Numbered from the stretch's first letter, positions 35,770 through 44,872 are shown. The stretch: 64,000 nucleotides of DNA from Bacillota bacterium (GCA_023511625.1 JAIMBD010000010.1:30599-94598); one strand, 5' to 3'. Translations and numbers: made by a program. The notes: generated by a model not told the origin, from the sequence alone.

Positions 35770-36807
35770 TCATGGGTGGGGGCCTGCGATGGGGTAGGCG
35801 TAGGTGCCGGGATGGGGACCGTCGAGGGCTTCTACCACTACCCAGGGGCCCCAAATCCCGGCCAGGTGGTAGTCCACCGGCGGTGTGTCGGGTAGCGGCA
35901 CCTCGTGCATTTGCCTCGGGGTGTCCCACAACACCACCAGCTGGTGCTTGGGCGTCTCGGCGACGACGGCCACCCCGGCGCCACTGGGGGCGAAACGCGG
36001 GCGACCGGTGAAGGACAGAGCGGGGAGGGCGCGGGTCTGGACGTGGCCGGGCTGCCAGAAGACAACGCGACCGTGGCCGTCGATCCCAAACACGGCCGCC
36101 GCGCCCCGCGCGATGGCCACGGACGTCAGTGGCGGCAAGGGAAGGGCTCCATGCCCTTGCCAAAACACCCGACCGGTGTCGGTCGCCCACAGCAAGGCCC
36201 CGCTGGCGTCCCATCCCAAGGCCAAAACGTGGGTGCCGGGGGCAAGCGGGGCCAACAACCGGGCCGGTTCGGCTGCAGTAAGGCGCCAGATCCCGTAGCC
36301 GGCCGGCCCCGTGCCTACCACTGCGACGGCGTTCCCTGGAGGAAGCCAGACCACCCGGCCAGTGGGGCTGCGCAAGGTGGAGGTGGCTGGGACTACGGCG
36401 CCGCCAGGATGGCCGAAGAAAATTTGGCCGGTGGCCGGATCGCGGAGGGCCACCCCCGGCTGGAAGGGGTTGGGATAGACCAGTCCACCGGTGCCGAGGA
36501 GCGGGATGTCCTCGGCCGTGGCTAAAAGGTGCCACACTCCAGCTCCTGACGGCTCCGGAATGGCCTCCCAGCGGAGGGAGGCAGCCGAAGGGGTCCGAGT
36601 CGCCTGGGCCGGTATCAGCCGGTAGTACCGCGCCTGTCCAACGAGTGCCCACTGCCCCCCGCTGTGCACAAGGGCCGTGGGCTCAGGGGCGAGCTTTACC
36701 CAACCGGTCGGGCTTGGTGCAGGGTTTTCCCCGGGTTTTAGGGGGCCAAAGATCCATTGGGCCGCGAGAAACAGCAGCAACAAAAACGCCGTCAGTGGGC
36801 GCCGCAT
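35770..36807 (-). CDS. Secreted or membrane-anchored hypothetical protein, probable beta-propeller
   Basis: 345 residues from ATG 36807; GAGGAGG precedes it by 7 nt, whereas the ATG at 36813 is too close to it. The N-terminus is a signal peptide or anchor (RPLTAFLLLLFLAAQWIFG). The rest has short repeated beta-strand blocks with W-D/W-Q turns such as ALGWDASGALLWATDTGRVF and VVFWQPGHVQTRALP, suggesting a propeller fold. No catalytic motif or known family was recognised. It lies 110 nt after the MurE-like gene and may be co-transcribed with it and with MarR. Confidence 0.65.
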   Translation of the reverse strand: MRRPLTAFLLLLFLAAQWIFGPLKPGENPAPSPTGWVKLAPEPTALVHSGGQWALVGQARYYRLIPAQATRTPSAASLRWEAIPEPSGAGVWHLLATAEDIPLLGTGGLVYPNPFQPGVALRDPATGQIFFGHPGGAVVPATSTLRSPTGRVVWLPPGNAVAVVGTGPAGYGIWRLTAAEPARLLAPLAPGTHVLALGWDASGALLWATDTGRVFWQGHGALPLPPLTSVAIARGAAAVFGIDGHGRVVFWQPGHVQTRALPALSFTGRPRFAPSGAGVAVVAETPKHQLVVLWDTPRQMHEVPLPDTPPVDYHLAGIWGPWVVVEALDGPHPGTYAYPIAGPHP

Positions 36808-36916
36808 GGCCATCCTCCTCGTCCCCGATCCTCTAGACCAGCCCTATGCCAGTCCGGCGGGGATATGCCAGGGACCCCGCCTCTCGGGCGATCCCTCGGG
36901 GAAGGGGCCGCGGCGC

Positions 36917-38455
36917 TTACTGACCTTCGCCCAGGCGGGCGGGCAGGGTCCAAGCCTTCCAACGGGGCACGGTCGACCCTTGGCGTGGGCGGTAGCGGCG
37001 GGCCCCCAGGACGGAGAGGAGCCATTCGCCGTCGCTGCCGGTGTTCAGGCGTCCTTTGGGCCCGTACTGGTCGGTCTCGTGGCCGCGGCCGGTGACGACC
37101 ACCACATCGCCGGCGCGCGACCGCCAGACGGCGGACAAGATGGCCGATTGTCGGTCTTCGATCCATTCGCCGAACGGGGCCCGGCTCAATATGGCCTGCG
37201 CCAGTTCGTACGGATCCTCGTCGTAGGGGCTGTCGGTAGTGACCACCACGCGCTGGGCATAGCGGCTGGCGACCTCCCCCATCAGCGGGAGTTTGCCGCG
37301 GTCGCGATGGCCGCGGCCCCCAAAGACGGTGGTGAGGCGGCTTTTGGGCAGAAGGCGGCGGATTCCGGCCAAAAGGTGCTCTAGGGCTTGGGGGTTGTGG
37401 GCGTAGTCGACCACCACCCAGGGACCCCCGGGCACCAGGTACCACTCTTCGCGCCCGGGAACCGGATCCAGGTGCGGCAACAAGGCCATCAGTTGCCGGG
37501 GTTCCACCCCCAGCATCCAGGTCAGGGCCACGGCAGCCTCCAGCGACGGCAACGCGGTGTCGCTCAAAAGGGGTAGGCGTAGCCGCCGTTTTAAGGACTG
37601 GATTTCCACCTCGGCCTGCAATCCCTGAAGGCTGAGCCCCAAGGGCCGGATGCGCACCTGGCCCTGCGGGCCGAACCGGACCAGGCGGGTGCAGACATGG
37701 GCGGCGAACCCGGTCCAGGGTGGTTCCTGACTAGACGGCAAGAGTACGCCTTCGCGGGGAGCGAGGAACCATGCAGATAGCGGCTGTTTGACCAACCGGC
37801 GCTTGGCGGCCCAGTAGGCCGCCAAGCGGCGATGGAAGTCGAGGTGGTCGCGGCCGAGCGAGGTCACGGCGGCAAGGGACAGTTGGACGCCGGCCAAGCG
37901 ATGCTGCACCAGGGCGTGCGAGGAAGCTTCCACTAAGACCACCGCGGCGCCTTCGGCTGCGGCCCGGTGCATCAAGCGCGCCACGTCTTCGGCGACCGGC
38001 GTGGTCAACCCCCGCGTCTCGGCGTAGGGCGTCAGGGTCCCGATGGTGCGCGCCTTGATCCCTGCTCGGTTCAACAACTGTGCGGCCCATTCCACGGTGG
38101 TGGTCTTGCCGTTGGTTCCGGTGACGGCCACCACCTTGAGCTGCCGACTGGGGTGCCCGTAGGCGGCGTGGGCGAGATGGGCGTACAACAGGCGCGGCTG
38201 CGAAGTGCGGATCCACCGCTCGACGCCAGCCGGCACGGGTGCATCCTCTGGCAACACCACTCCGGCCGCCCCCCGCCGGATGGCCTCGCCGACGAAGCGG
38301 ATGCCGTGGGTGTGCTGCCCCGGCAAAGCCACAAACAGGTCGCGGGGCTCGACGCGACGCGAGTCCGCCGTCACCTTGCCTACGTCGGACGCCATCTCCA
38401 AGACGCCGGGGGCCGTGATTCGACACAGCGGTGGGCCATGCATCGCAATCCGCAT
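36917..38455 (-). CDS. MurE-like UDP-N-acetylmuramyl-tripeptide synthetase with altered DNPR motif
   Basis: 512 residues. ATG 38455 follows AGGAAGG. Mur ligase N-terminal part (TADSRRVEPRDLFVALPGQH), P-loop AVTGTNGKTTTVEWAAQLL, carbamylated-Lys region (YWAAKRRLV), DYAHNPQALEHLLAGIRRL and FGGRGHRDRGKLPLMG in the C-terminal domain. It should add an amino acid to UDP-MurNAc-L-Ala-D-Glu in the cytoplasm. The residue set that reads meso-diaminopimelate, D-N-P-R, is here D-S-P-Y (residues 408-411) before DEDP. So the added amino acid may differ, or this is a second MurE with a special job. It is not inside a dcw cluster. Confidence 0.82.
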   Translation of the reverse strand: MRIAMHGPPLCRITAPGVLEMASDVGKVTADSRRVEPRDLFVALPGQHTHGIRFVGEAIRRGAAGVVLPEDAPVPAGVERWIRTSQPRLLYAHLAHAAYGHPSRQLKVVAVTGTNGKTTTVEWAAQLLNRAGIKARTIGTLTPYAETRGLTTPVAEDVARLMHRAAAEGAAVVLVEASSHALVQHRLAGVQLSLAAVTSLGRDHLDFHRRLAAYWAAKRRLVKQPLSAWFLAPREGVLLPSSQEPPWTGFAAHVCTRLVRFGPQGQVRIRPLGLSLQGLQAEVEIQSLKRRLRLPLLSDTALPSLEAAVALTWMLGVEPRQLMALLPHLDPVPGREEWYLVPGGPWVVVDYAHNPQALEHLLAGIRRLLPKSRLTTVFGGRGHRDRGKLPLMGEVASRYAQRVVVTTDSPYDEDPYELAQAILSRAPFGEWIEDRQSAILSAVWRSRAGDVVVVTGRGHETDQYGPKGRLNTGSDGEWLLSVLGARRYRPRQGSTVPRWKAWTLPARLGEGQ

Positions 38456-38613
38456 CGACGCCTTCCTCCCTCCTCACCCTTATGCCGCGGGCAGATGAAG
38501 CACTCCCCGCCCTTAGATTAAGAGATTTCCCATGATGGGATACTCTCCTGCAACCCTAGACGGGGGGAGATTTGGCGCGGTACACTCCAGCCAGCGAGGC
38601 AGGAGGGACCAGG

Positions 38614-39306
38614 ATGCGCGTGTTGGTGGTAGAAGACGACCCGCAGGTGGCGCGGGTCGTGCGGCTGGCCCTGGAGCGGGAAGGCTTTGAGGTGACGGTA
38701 GAAGAGAGCGGGGGCAACGGCGTGGCCCAAGCGCTGACCGGCGGCTATGCCGTGATGATCCTCGACCTCGGGTTGCCGGACCTCGACGGGATTGACGTCT
38801 GCCGGGCCGTGCGGGCCGTGTCCGACACCCGGATCTTGATGTTGACGGCGCGCGATGCCGTGGAGGACCGCGTGACGGGGCTCGATGCCGGGGCCGACGA
38901 TTACCTGATCAAGCCGTTCGCGCCCCAGGAGCTGGTGGCGCGGGTGCGCGCCTTGAGCCGGCGCCCTGGCAACTTGGCCCACGCCGACCAACCGGTGACC
39001 TTGGGAGGCTGGCAAGTCTCGCCTTTGCGGCGCGAGGTGCGGGTGGACGGGCAGGTGGTGGAGCTTACGCGCCGGGAGTTTGACCTCTTGTGGTACCTGG
39101 TGCAAAATCCCGGCGTGACCTTGACCCGGGACATGATCCTGGATCGGGTGTGGGGATGGAGTTATGGCGGGGGATCCAACGTGGTTGACGTCTACATTGG
39201 CTACCTGCGCCAGAAGCTGCCTATGGGGGGGAAGTATCCCCAGATCGCGACCGTGCGCGGCGTGGGCTACAGCCTGAAGCTGCCGAGTGACGGCGAGGGA
39301 TGTTGA
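38614..39306 (+). CDS. OmpR/PhoB-family response regulator
   Basis: 230 residues from ATG 38614 after AGGAGGGACCAGG. The receiver has acidic pair VVEDD, phospho-acceptor Asp51 (MILDLGLPD), MLTARD and Lys of YLIKPFAPQEL. The C-terminal winged helix has LTRREFDLLWYLVQNPGVTL then the DMILDRVW and NVVDVYIGYLRQKL segments. Its stop overlaps the start of the kinase gene by 7 nt. Target genes are unknown; the MurE-like and DUF423 genes are the closest neighbours. Confidence 0.93.
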   Translation: MRVLVVEDDPQVARVVRLALEREGFEVTVEESGGNGVAQALTGGYAVMILDLGLPDLDGIDVCRAVRAVSDTRILMLTARDAVEDRVTGLDAGADDYLIKPFAPQELVARVRALSRRPGNLAHADQPVTLGGWQVSPLRREVRVDGQVVELTRREFDLLWYLVQNPGVTLTRDMILDRVWGWSYGGGSNVVDVYIGYLRQKLPMGGKYPQIATVRGVGYSLKLPSDGEGC

Positions 39307-40610
39307 GCCTGCGGCAGCGCCTGACTCGCCAGGCGGCATGGGCGGTCTTGGCGTTGGTGTGGGGGTTTGGGGCCGTCACCTGGCTCGGCATGGCCTGGCA
39401 CTTCTACGCCTTGGACCGGGGAGCCGCCGAGCACCTGGCCATGGGGGTCTTGTTGCCCCACCGGGAGGTCCACGAACACGGCGGAGAGCATTTGAACGAG
39501 TTTCGCCGAACTACCGATGCCAAGGTCTGGGTCATTCGTGCCGGCACAGTGGCGGCCAGTCCCAACGCCCGCGGCGAGCCTCCGCCGGCGCCTGGCCTGG
39601 AGGGGTTAGGCGGGCCGGACCCGCGTCTCGTGGTGGTAGCGTCTCGGGGCAGCGCGCGTGCCGTGGTGGCGTGGCCCCTGCTCGGGGACTGGGATGCGCT
39701 GGGGGATCTGGCGACGGTGCTGTTGCTTTTGGGGGTGTTGGCAGGGGTCCTCGGGGCTTGGCTGGCCCGCTGGGCCACTACCCGGATGCTGGTCCCGGTG
39801 GTGCGGATGGTGCAGGTGGTCGAGCAGATGGTGCGGCGCGGACATCTCGCGCCCCTGCCCACCTGGTCGGACAGCGACGACGAGTTCAACCGCCTGACCC
39901 ACGTCTTGAACCGCCTCTTGCAGCAGGTGGCAGAGCGGTCCGAACGCGAGCGCCAATTTTTGGCCCAGGCGGCGCACGAACTGCGGACGCCGCTGCAGGT
40001 GCTGCAAGGAAACCTAGAGATGTTGGGCGACTGGTCAGATCCGGCCGTGCGGGAAGAGTCGTTGGAGCAGAGCCGTTCGGTGGTCCGGCGCATGGTGCGC
40101 ATGGTGGCAGACCTTTTGACCTTGGAACGGGCCCAGGGGGCAGCACAGACTCCTCGCCAAGCCATGGACTTAGGTGGCGTGGTTGAGGGGGTGGCCGAGG
40201 ACGCTCAAGCCCTGGCGCTCTCCTCCCATTTGCGGGTGACGCTAGAACAGGTGGAGCCCTTGCCCATCGAGGCTGTGCCTTGGGCCGTGGAACGCGCCTT
40301 GTGGGCCGTCGTGGACAACGCCCTCAAATACACCCCGGCCGGCGGTGAGGTGGTGCTGCGGGCCGATCGCCAAGACGGCTGGGCGGTGGTTACGGTCCGA
40401 GACACCGGGCCCGGCATCGCGGCCGAGGAGCTTCCCCATCTTTTTGAACGATTTTGGCGCGGGACGGAGGCGCGGGGGCACGAGGGTAGCGGGCTTGGAT
40501 TGGCCATCGCCCGGGCACTGGTGGAACAAGACGGCGGGCAGATCGCCGTCACCTCCCAGCGCGGCGTGGGGACTACAGTGCGCTTGGCCTGGCCTTTGGT
40601 GGAACCCTAA
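39300..40610 (+). CDS. Membrane sensor histidine kinase (HisKA type)
   Basis: 436 residues. TM1 about residues 11-35, a short extracytoplasmic segment of about 95 residues with His-rich HREVHEHGGEH, TM2 about 133-157, then a HAMP-like region. The phospho-acceptor is His226 in AAHELRTPLQVLQGNLEML; N-box ALWAVVDNALKYTPAG, G1 VRDTGPGI, F-box LFERFWRG and G2 GSGLGLAIARALVEQDGG are all present. The His/Glu-rich sensor segment could respond to a metal or pH. It is translationally coupled to the OmpR-type regulator. Confidence 0.92.
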   Translation: MLSLRQRLTRQAAWAVLALVWGFGAVTWLGMAWHFYALDRGAAEHLAMGVLLPHREVHEHGGEHLNEFRRTTDAKVWVIRAGTVAASPNARGEPPPAPGLEGLGGPDPRLVVVASRGSARAVVAWPLLGDWDALGDLATVLLLLGVLAGVLGAWLARWATTRMLVPVVRMVQVVEQMVRRGHLAPLPTWSDSDDEFNRLTHVLNRLLQQVAERSERERQFLAQAAHELRTPLQVLQGNLEMLGDWSDPAVREESLEQSRSVVRRMVRMVADLLTLERAQGAAQTPRQAMDLGGVVEGVAEDAQALALSSHLRVTLEQVEPLPIEAVPWAVERALWAVVDNALKYTPAGGEVVLRADRQDGWAVVTVRDTGPGIAAEELPHLFERFWRGTEARGHEGSGLGLAIARALVEQDGGQIAVTSQRGVGTTVRLAWPLVEP

Positions 40611-40644
40611 GGGCCGTGGCGGGACCAGAGAGGAGCCGGTAGCA

Positions 40645-41013
40645 ATGCTGTCGCAGTGGGTGGGAGTGGGGGCAGTGTTGGGCTTTTTGACGGTGGCCCT
40701 CGGGGCGTTCGGCGCTCACGGCCTGCGCGGCCGCATCCCGGAAGAGCGGATGGCCGTCTATCAGACCGCTGTCCAATACCAGATGATGCATGCCTTGGCA
40801 TTGGGGTGGGTGGGCGTGTTGGCGTCTTCTGACCCCCGCCTGGTGTGGAGTTGGGCGGGATGGCTGTTTGTGGTAGGGATGGTGCTGTTTTCCGGCAGCT
40901 TGTACGCATTGGCTTTGACCGGCCGGCGCCGATTGGGGGTCGTCACCCCGTTTGGAGGGGTGGCGTTTTTGGCCGGATGGGCAGCCGTGGCCTGGGGGAT
41001 CTGGCACCGCTAG
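40645..41013 (+). CDS. DUF423 family small membrane protein
   Basis: 122 residues with four membrane helices. GAFGAHGLRGRIPEERMAVY then QTAVQYQMMHALALGWVG near the N-terminus is the hallmark of DUF423 (YwdK/YgdD-like). Function is unknown; members are widespread in bacteria. ATG 40645 has GAGAGGAG upstream. It lies 34 nt after the kinase gene, so it may be the output or just the tail of the two-component operon. The run ends at a perfect hairpin. Confidence 0.85.
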   Translation: MLSQWVGVGAVLGFLTVALGAFGAHGLRGRIPEERMAVYQTAVQYQMMHALALGWVGVLASSDPRLVWSWAGWLFVVGMVLFSGSLYALALTGRRRLGVVTPFGGVAFLAGWAAVAWGIWHR

Positions 41014-41015
41014 AG

Positions 41016-41048
41016 CCAAGGCCAGGGGCGAGGGACCCCTGGCCTTGG
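41016..41048. terminator. Bidirectional hairpin between convergent DUF423 and binding-protein genes
   Basis: CCAAGGCCAGGGG (41016-41028) and CCCCTGGCCTTGG (41036-41048), a perfect 13-bp stem with a 7-nt loop. U tracts are missing on both sides. Located 2 nt past the DUF423 stop and 8 nt before the stop of the minus-strand gene. Confidence 0.7.
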
Positions 41049-41055
41049 AGGGCCT

Positions 41056-42324
41056 TCAATGGCCCGGCAACGCCTTGCCTCCGGCTTGACTGACGGGGAC
41101 CCAGACCTTTTTGGCGGAGTCCCAACGGTAGAGGTAGGCGCTTGAGGTGGAAAGCCCCCGCTGGCGGGCGTCGAGGGTGTTTTGGGTGAAGTTGTAGACT
41201 CCCATCACGCCGGGGTAGTTGGAGAGGTGCTCGATGTAGCGGTGGATCTCGGGGCCGGTGGCGTTCAGCCCATAGTGCTTGAGCGCGGAGACCACGATGG
41301 AGATGGGATCCCAGGGCAAAACGTCGCCGACATCTGGCTGGATGCCGTTCTGTTGCATGGCCTTGAGGAAGGTCTCGTCGGCCGTTTTCTCCGGTCCCGG
41401 CGGCATGACGCTGGCCGCGCCCCAAGCGCCCGAGGCGATGTAGAGGCCTCCGGCCGGCATGGTGGTGAAGTGCTGGAACTCGGCGTAGGTCATGTTCCCG
41501 TCATCGGTGATGACCGGGGGCTTAAATCCGGCGTTGACGACTCCTTGGATGACGGTGCCGAGCGGCGTCCCGGTGGCAAAGGAGATCAGGACCTGGGGAT
41601 GGGCCGCGGCGATGGCCGACATCTGGGCTGCAATGGAAACGGCGTTGACGTCAAAGTGCTGCCACTGGACGACGTTGAGGTTTTGGTACTGCGGCATCTT
41701 CAAGGCGGCACTGAAGGCGGCGTCGGCGCTCTGGCCGGTGGTGTCGGTCGAGTTGAGGAAGGCGATGTGGGTCCAGCCCCGACTCTCCACATAGTTCAGC
41801 GTGGCCTTGGCCGCTGAACCGAAACTGACGGCGGCCGAAAAGACATAGCTGCCAAAGGGCGGGGGTGGGAAGGCCGGAGTCAGGGAGTAGTCGACCGTGG
41901 GCCCGTTCTGGAAGATGCGCTCATCGGGCGCGGCGGTCTCTCCCAACGTGGGTCCCAGCACCACCGGCAGGTGTCGGCTGTACAGTTGCTGCATCAGTTG
42001 GACGCTGACCTGCGGGTTGTTCTCGTCGTCTTGGATGGCCAGTTGAAGGGGGTGCCCGTCGATGCCGCCGTGGGCGTTGAGCATTTTGGCGTAGACGTTG
42101 AGCGCCTTCTGTTCGGTATCTGCCAACGTCGCGGCTTGCCCGGTCAAGCCGAGCACCACGTGCAAGACATAAGGGGATGCGGTGGCGGTACCGGGGGCCT
42201 TCGCGCCAGAGGCGGGCGCGTGGGAAGCGGGAGCCGGTGCCCCGGAGGAACCGCAGGCGCTGACCAAAAGGGCCAAGCCGGCCGCCGCTGCTGCCGCAGC
42301 GCTTTTTTTGGTTGCCATTGCCAT
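41056..42324 (-). CDS. Branched-chain amino acid-type ABC transporter substrate-binding lipoprotein
   Basis: 422 residues. A lipoprotein signal with lipobox LVSACGSS near residues 20-27 is followed by an Ala/Pro/Ser linker and a periplasmic-binding-protein fold of the LivJ/Peripla_BP_6 type: VVLGLTGQAATLADTEQKAL, GGIDGHPLQLAIQDDENNP, VVLGPTLGETAAPDERIF and IASGAWGAASVMPPGPE. It should bind an amino acid or small carboxylate outside the membrane. The permease and ATPase genes are not adjacent, so it is an orphan subunit here. ATG at 42324 or 42318; the upstream ribosome site is weak and about 20 nt away. Confidence 0.85.
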   Translation of the reverse strand: MAMATKKSAAAAAAAGLALLVSACGSSGAPAPASHAPASGAKAPGTATASPYVLHVVLGLTGQAATLADTEQKALNVYAKMLNAHGGIDGHPLQLAIQDDENNPQVSVQLMQQLYSRHLPVVLGPTLGETAAPDERIFQNGPTVDYSLTPAFPPPPFGSYVFSAAVSFGSAAKATLNYVESRGWTHIAFLNSTDTTGQSADAAFSAALKMPQYQNLNVVQWQHFDVNAVSIAAQMSAIAAAHPQVLISFATGTPLGTVIQGVVNAGFKPPVITDDGNMTYAEFQHFTTMPAGGLYIASGAWGAASVMPPGPEKTADETFLKAMQQNGIQPDVGDVLPWDPISIVVSALKHYGLNATGPEIHRYIEHLSNYPGVMGVYNFTQNTLDARQRGLSTSSAYLYRWDSAKKVWVPVSQAGGKALPGH

Positions 42325-42672
42325 AAGGTTTCAACACCACTTTCCCATGGATAACCTGGTTGGGACCTGCGACGGCCCTACGATGTCTCATGCGGCCGTC
42401 CTCCCCAAAAGCCGGTACTGCCCGTATACTCGACGCATCTAGTATGCGGAGCTGGCTTCACGGGAATGCGCGACCGTGTCTGCATCCTGATCCAACAGCC
42501 GGTGCTCTCGCGGCCCGAGCGAAGTGCGGACGGATTATGCCGCGACTACGCTCTCATTTTAGAATAGGTCAGAATCGTCCTACAGGGAATAGGGTCCGAG
42601 AACGATCGCGAAAAAAATGACACATGGAAGGCCGGCGGTCTGCCAAGTGCTGAGGGGAGGTGCAAGAAGACC

Positions 42673-44034
42673 ATGGGATGCGAACCCGGATGGGAGGCCT
42701 TTTGCCAGGCGCTTGCAGCCGGGCGGTATTTTGAGGCCCACGAGGCCCTAGAGCCGGTGTGGCGAGCGCACCGCGATCTCGAGGCACAGACGGCCATCTG
42801 GTGGGCCGTCCTCCTATGGCATTGGCGCCGCGGCAACCTCCTCGGGGCGCGGCGGATGTGGGAGAAGATCTGCGCCCGCAGGGACCCGACTGGGGACTGG
42901 GCTCAAGCGGTGGGCGCGGCCCTTACGGCCGGGCGGCCTTGGGAACCTGCGGTGGGGTGGGCGGTGTGGCGCGGCCTTTGCCAAAGCGGTGGGCTTGCCT
43001 CGGAAGGGACCGCCGTTGGTGGTATCATCAGGGAGAAGCGGTTTCGGCTGGAAGGAGGCGGCGGAATGCGGGTGGTGGTGGCGCGGCCCCTCGATGCGGC
43101 GGTGATGCGCCAGATGCTCGAGCGGCCCGGGGTGACGGTGGAGGTCTTCGAAGGGCCCGGCCCCATGACGCGCGAGGAACTGGTGCGCCGGCTCGAGTCG
43201 GCCGAGGTGCTGGTGTCGATGCTCACCGAACGCATCGACGAAGATCTGTTGCGGGCGGCTCCTGCCCTGCGGTTGGTGGCCAACGTGGCGGTCGGATTCG
43301 ATAACTTTGACCTTGCCGCCATGACCCGCCACCGCGTGCTCGCCACCAACACCCCGGACGTCTTGACCGAGGCCACGGCCGACTTGGCGTACGGGCTGAT
43401 GCTGGCGCTGGTGCGCGGCTTTGTGCGGGCAAGCCAGGCCATGCGGGAAGGGGCTTGGCGAGGCTGGTCGCCGACGGCGTTTTTGGGTCACGACCTGGAG
43501 GGGCTGGTACTGGGCATCTTGGGGTTCGGGCGCATCGGGCAAGCCGTGGCCCGCCGGGCGCTGGCCAGCCGCATGCAGGTCTGGGCCGTGCCGCCGCGCC
43601 ATGGCGGCGGCGATCCTCCGCCCGGCGTGCGTTGGGTGTCGCGGGAAGAGCTCGTGGCAGGGGCCGATGTCGTCTCTTTGCATGTGCCTGCCACGCCACA
43701 GACCTACCACCTTTGCGACGACGCCTTTTTCGCCAGCATGAAGCCAGGGGCCTGGCTGGTCAACACGGCGCGGGGAAGCGTGGTGGACACAGCGGCGCTC
43801 CTGCGGGCGCTAGATTCAGGGCGACTGGCGGGGGCGGCCCTCGATGTCTTCGAGGAGGAGCCCCTTCCCGTAGACCATCCCCTCTACCGCTATCCCCAAG
43901 TCCTGCTGACTCCCCACATTGGCTCGGCGACGGTGGAGACCCGGCGTCGCATGGCCCAGCGGGCTTGGGACAACGTGGTGGATTTCCTGGAAGGTCGGCC
44001 CCCACGCGACCTACTCAACCCCGAAGCCTGGTGA
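42673..44034 (+). CDS. DUF309 domain joined in frame to a D-2-hydroxyacid (glyoxylate-type) dehydrogenase
   Basis: One 453-residue reading frame. Residues 1-75 carry the DUF309 signature YFEAHEALEPVWRAH. Residues 132-453 are a complete D-2-hydroxyacid dehydrogenase: NVAVGFDNFDLAA, Rossmann LGILGFGRIGQAVARRAL and the catalytic Arg (VNTARGSVVD), Glu (VFEEEPLP) and His (LTPHIGSAT), as in GyaR-type glyoxylate/hydroxypyruvate reductases. The joining segment (residues about 110-131) is translated from what looks like a TATCAT box (43023) and an AAGGAGG site (43052) placed correctly for an internal ATG at 43066. So either the dehydrogenase is an independent protein starting at 43066 and DUF309 lacks a stop, or a real fusion. 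GGGGAGG before ATG 42673 supports translation of the upstream part. Confidence 0.75.
   Translation: MGCEPGWEAFCQALAAGRYFEAHEALEPVWRAHRDLEAQTAIWWAVLLWHWRRGNLLGARRMWEKICARRDPTGDWAQAVGAALTAGRPWEPAVGWAVWRGLCQSGGLASEGTAVGGIIREKRFRLEGGGGMRVVVARPLDAAVMRQMLERPGVTVEVFEGPGPMTREELVRRLESAEVLVSMLTERIDEDLLRAAPALRLVANVAVGFDNFDLAAMTRHRVLATNTPDVLTEATADLAYGLMLALVRGFVRASQAMREGAWRGWSPTAFLGHDLEGLVLGILGFGRIGQAVARRALASRMQVWAVPPRHGGGDPPPGVRWVSREELVAGADVVSLHVPATPQTYHLCDDAFFASMKPGAWLVNTARGSVVDTAALLRALDSGRLAGAALDVFEEEPLPVDHPLYRYPQVLLTPHIGSATVETRRRMAQRAWDNVVDFLEGRPPRDLLNPEAW
43023..43058 (+). promoter_or_regulatory. Internal -10-like box and ribosome site for the dehydrogenase
   Basis: TATCAT at 43023-43028 and AAGGAGG at 43052-43058, 7 nt before ATG 43066. 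No -35 hexamer is placed well. The ribosome site is as strong as any in the window and is hard to explain if the ORF is only read through. Confidence 0.5.
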
Positions 44035-44092
44035 TGCCTAGGGATGGGGCCGGCAAGGCGGACGGATTTCCCATTAGATAGGAGGAAATGGC

Positions 44093-44872
44093 GTGGGACT
44101 GTTGGAAGGCACGGTGGCGCTCGTGACCGGGATCGCCAACAAGCGCTCCATGGCGTGGGGCATTGCCCAGGCATTTGACCGCGAAGGGGCGCGCTTGGTG
44201 TTGACGTATCAACACCAGCGCTTTCGGGAGAACCTCGAGGAGCTTGTGCCGGAACTCGGCCAAACTCCGGCCTTGATCGAGCTGGACGTCGCGTCCGATG
44301 GTTCCATTGCCGCCTTAGGCACGTGGTTGGCCCAACAGTGCGCCGACGGCATCCAATGCGTGGTCCACTCCATCGCCTATGCCGAGCGCCACGATTTGGA
44401 GGGGCGCTTTGTCGACACTAGCCGCGAGGGCTTCTTGACGGCGCAGAACATCAGCGCCTATTCGTTGGTGGCCTTAAGTCGCATGGCAGCGCCCTTGTTG
44501 GCCAAGGCAGGGGGCGGGGCCATCCTCACCTTGACCCATCTCGGTTCGACGCGGGTTATGCCGAACTACAACGTGATGGGCACGGCCAAGGCCTCCCTGG
44601 AGTCGGCGGTCCGTTACTTGGCGTATGAGCTCGGGCGGGACCGGATTCGGGTCAATGCCATCTCGGCGGGGCCGGTCAAGACCCTGGCCGCTTCGGGCGT
44701 GCGCGGGATTTCGCAGGCCTTGCGCATGACCGAAGAGCGGGCGCCCATCCCCGAGAACATCACCACCCAAGACGTGGGCAACGCGGCGGTGTTTTTAGCC
44801 TCCCCCTGGGCCACGCACATTACCGGCCAGATTTTGTTTGTCGACAGCGGCTTTCACATCTTGGGCGCATAA
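44093..44872 (+). CDS. fabI: Enoyl-[acyl-carrier-protein] reductase, FabI type
   Basis: 259 residues from GTG 44093, with GATAGGAGG upstream. The N-terminal VALVTGIANKRSMAWGIAQA is the FabI cofactor motif. The catalytic Tyr-x6-Lys is intact (NYNVMGTAKASLESAVRYLA). NAISAGPVKTLAASGVRGI is the substrate loop. The other conserved Tyr of FabI, in T-Y-L-G just upstream, is His here (TLTHLGSTRV). FabI reduces trans-2-enoyl-ACP in the last step of fatty-acid elongation and is the triclosan target; the Tyr to His change could affect inhibitor binding. It stands alone, outside a fab cluster. Confidence 0.93.
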   Translation: MGLLEGTVALVTGIANKRSMAWGIAQAFDREGARLVLTYQHQRFRENLEELVPELGQTPALIELDVASDGSIAALGTWLAQQCADGIQCVVHSIAYAERHDLEGRFVDTSREGFLTAQNISAYSLVALSRMAAPLLAKAGGGAILTLTHLGSTRVMPNYNVMGTAKASLESAVRYLAYELGRDRIRVNAISAGPVKTLAASGVRGISQALRMTEERAPIPENITTQDVGNAAVFLASPWATHITGQILFVDSGFHILGA

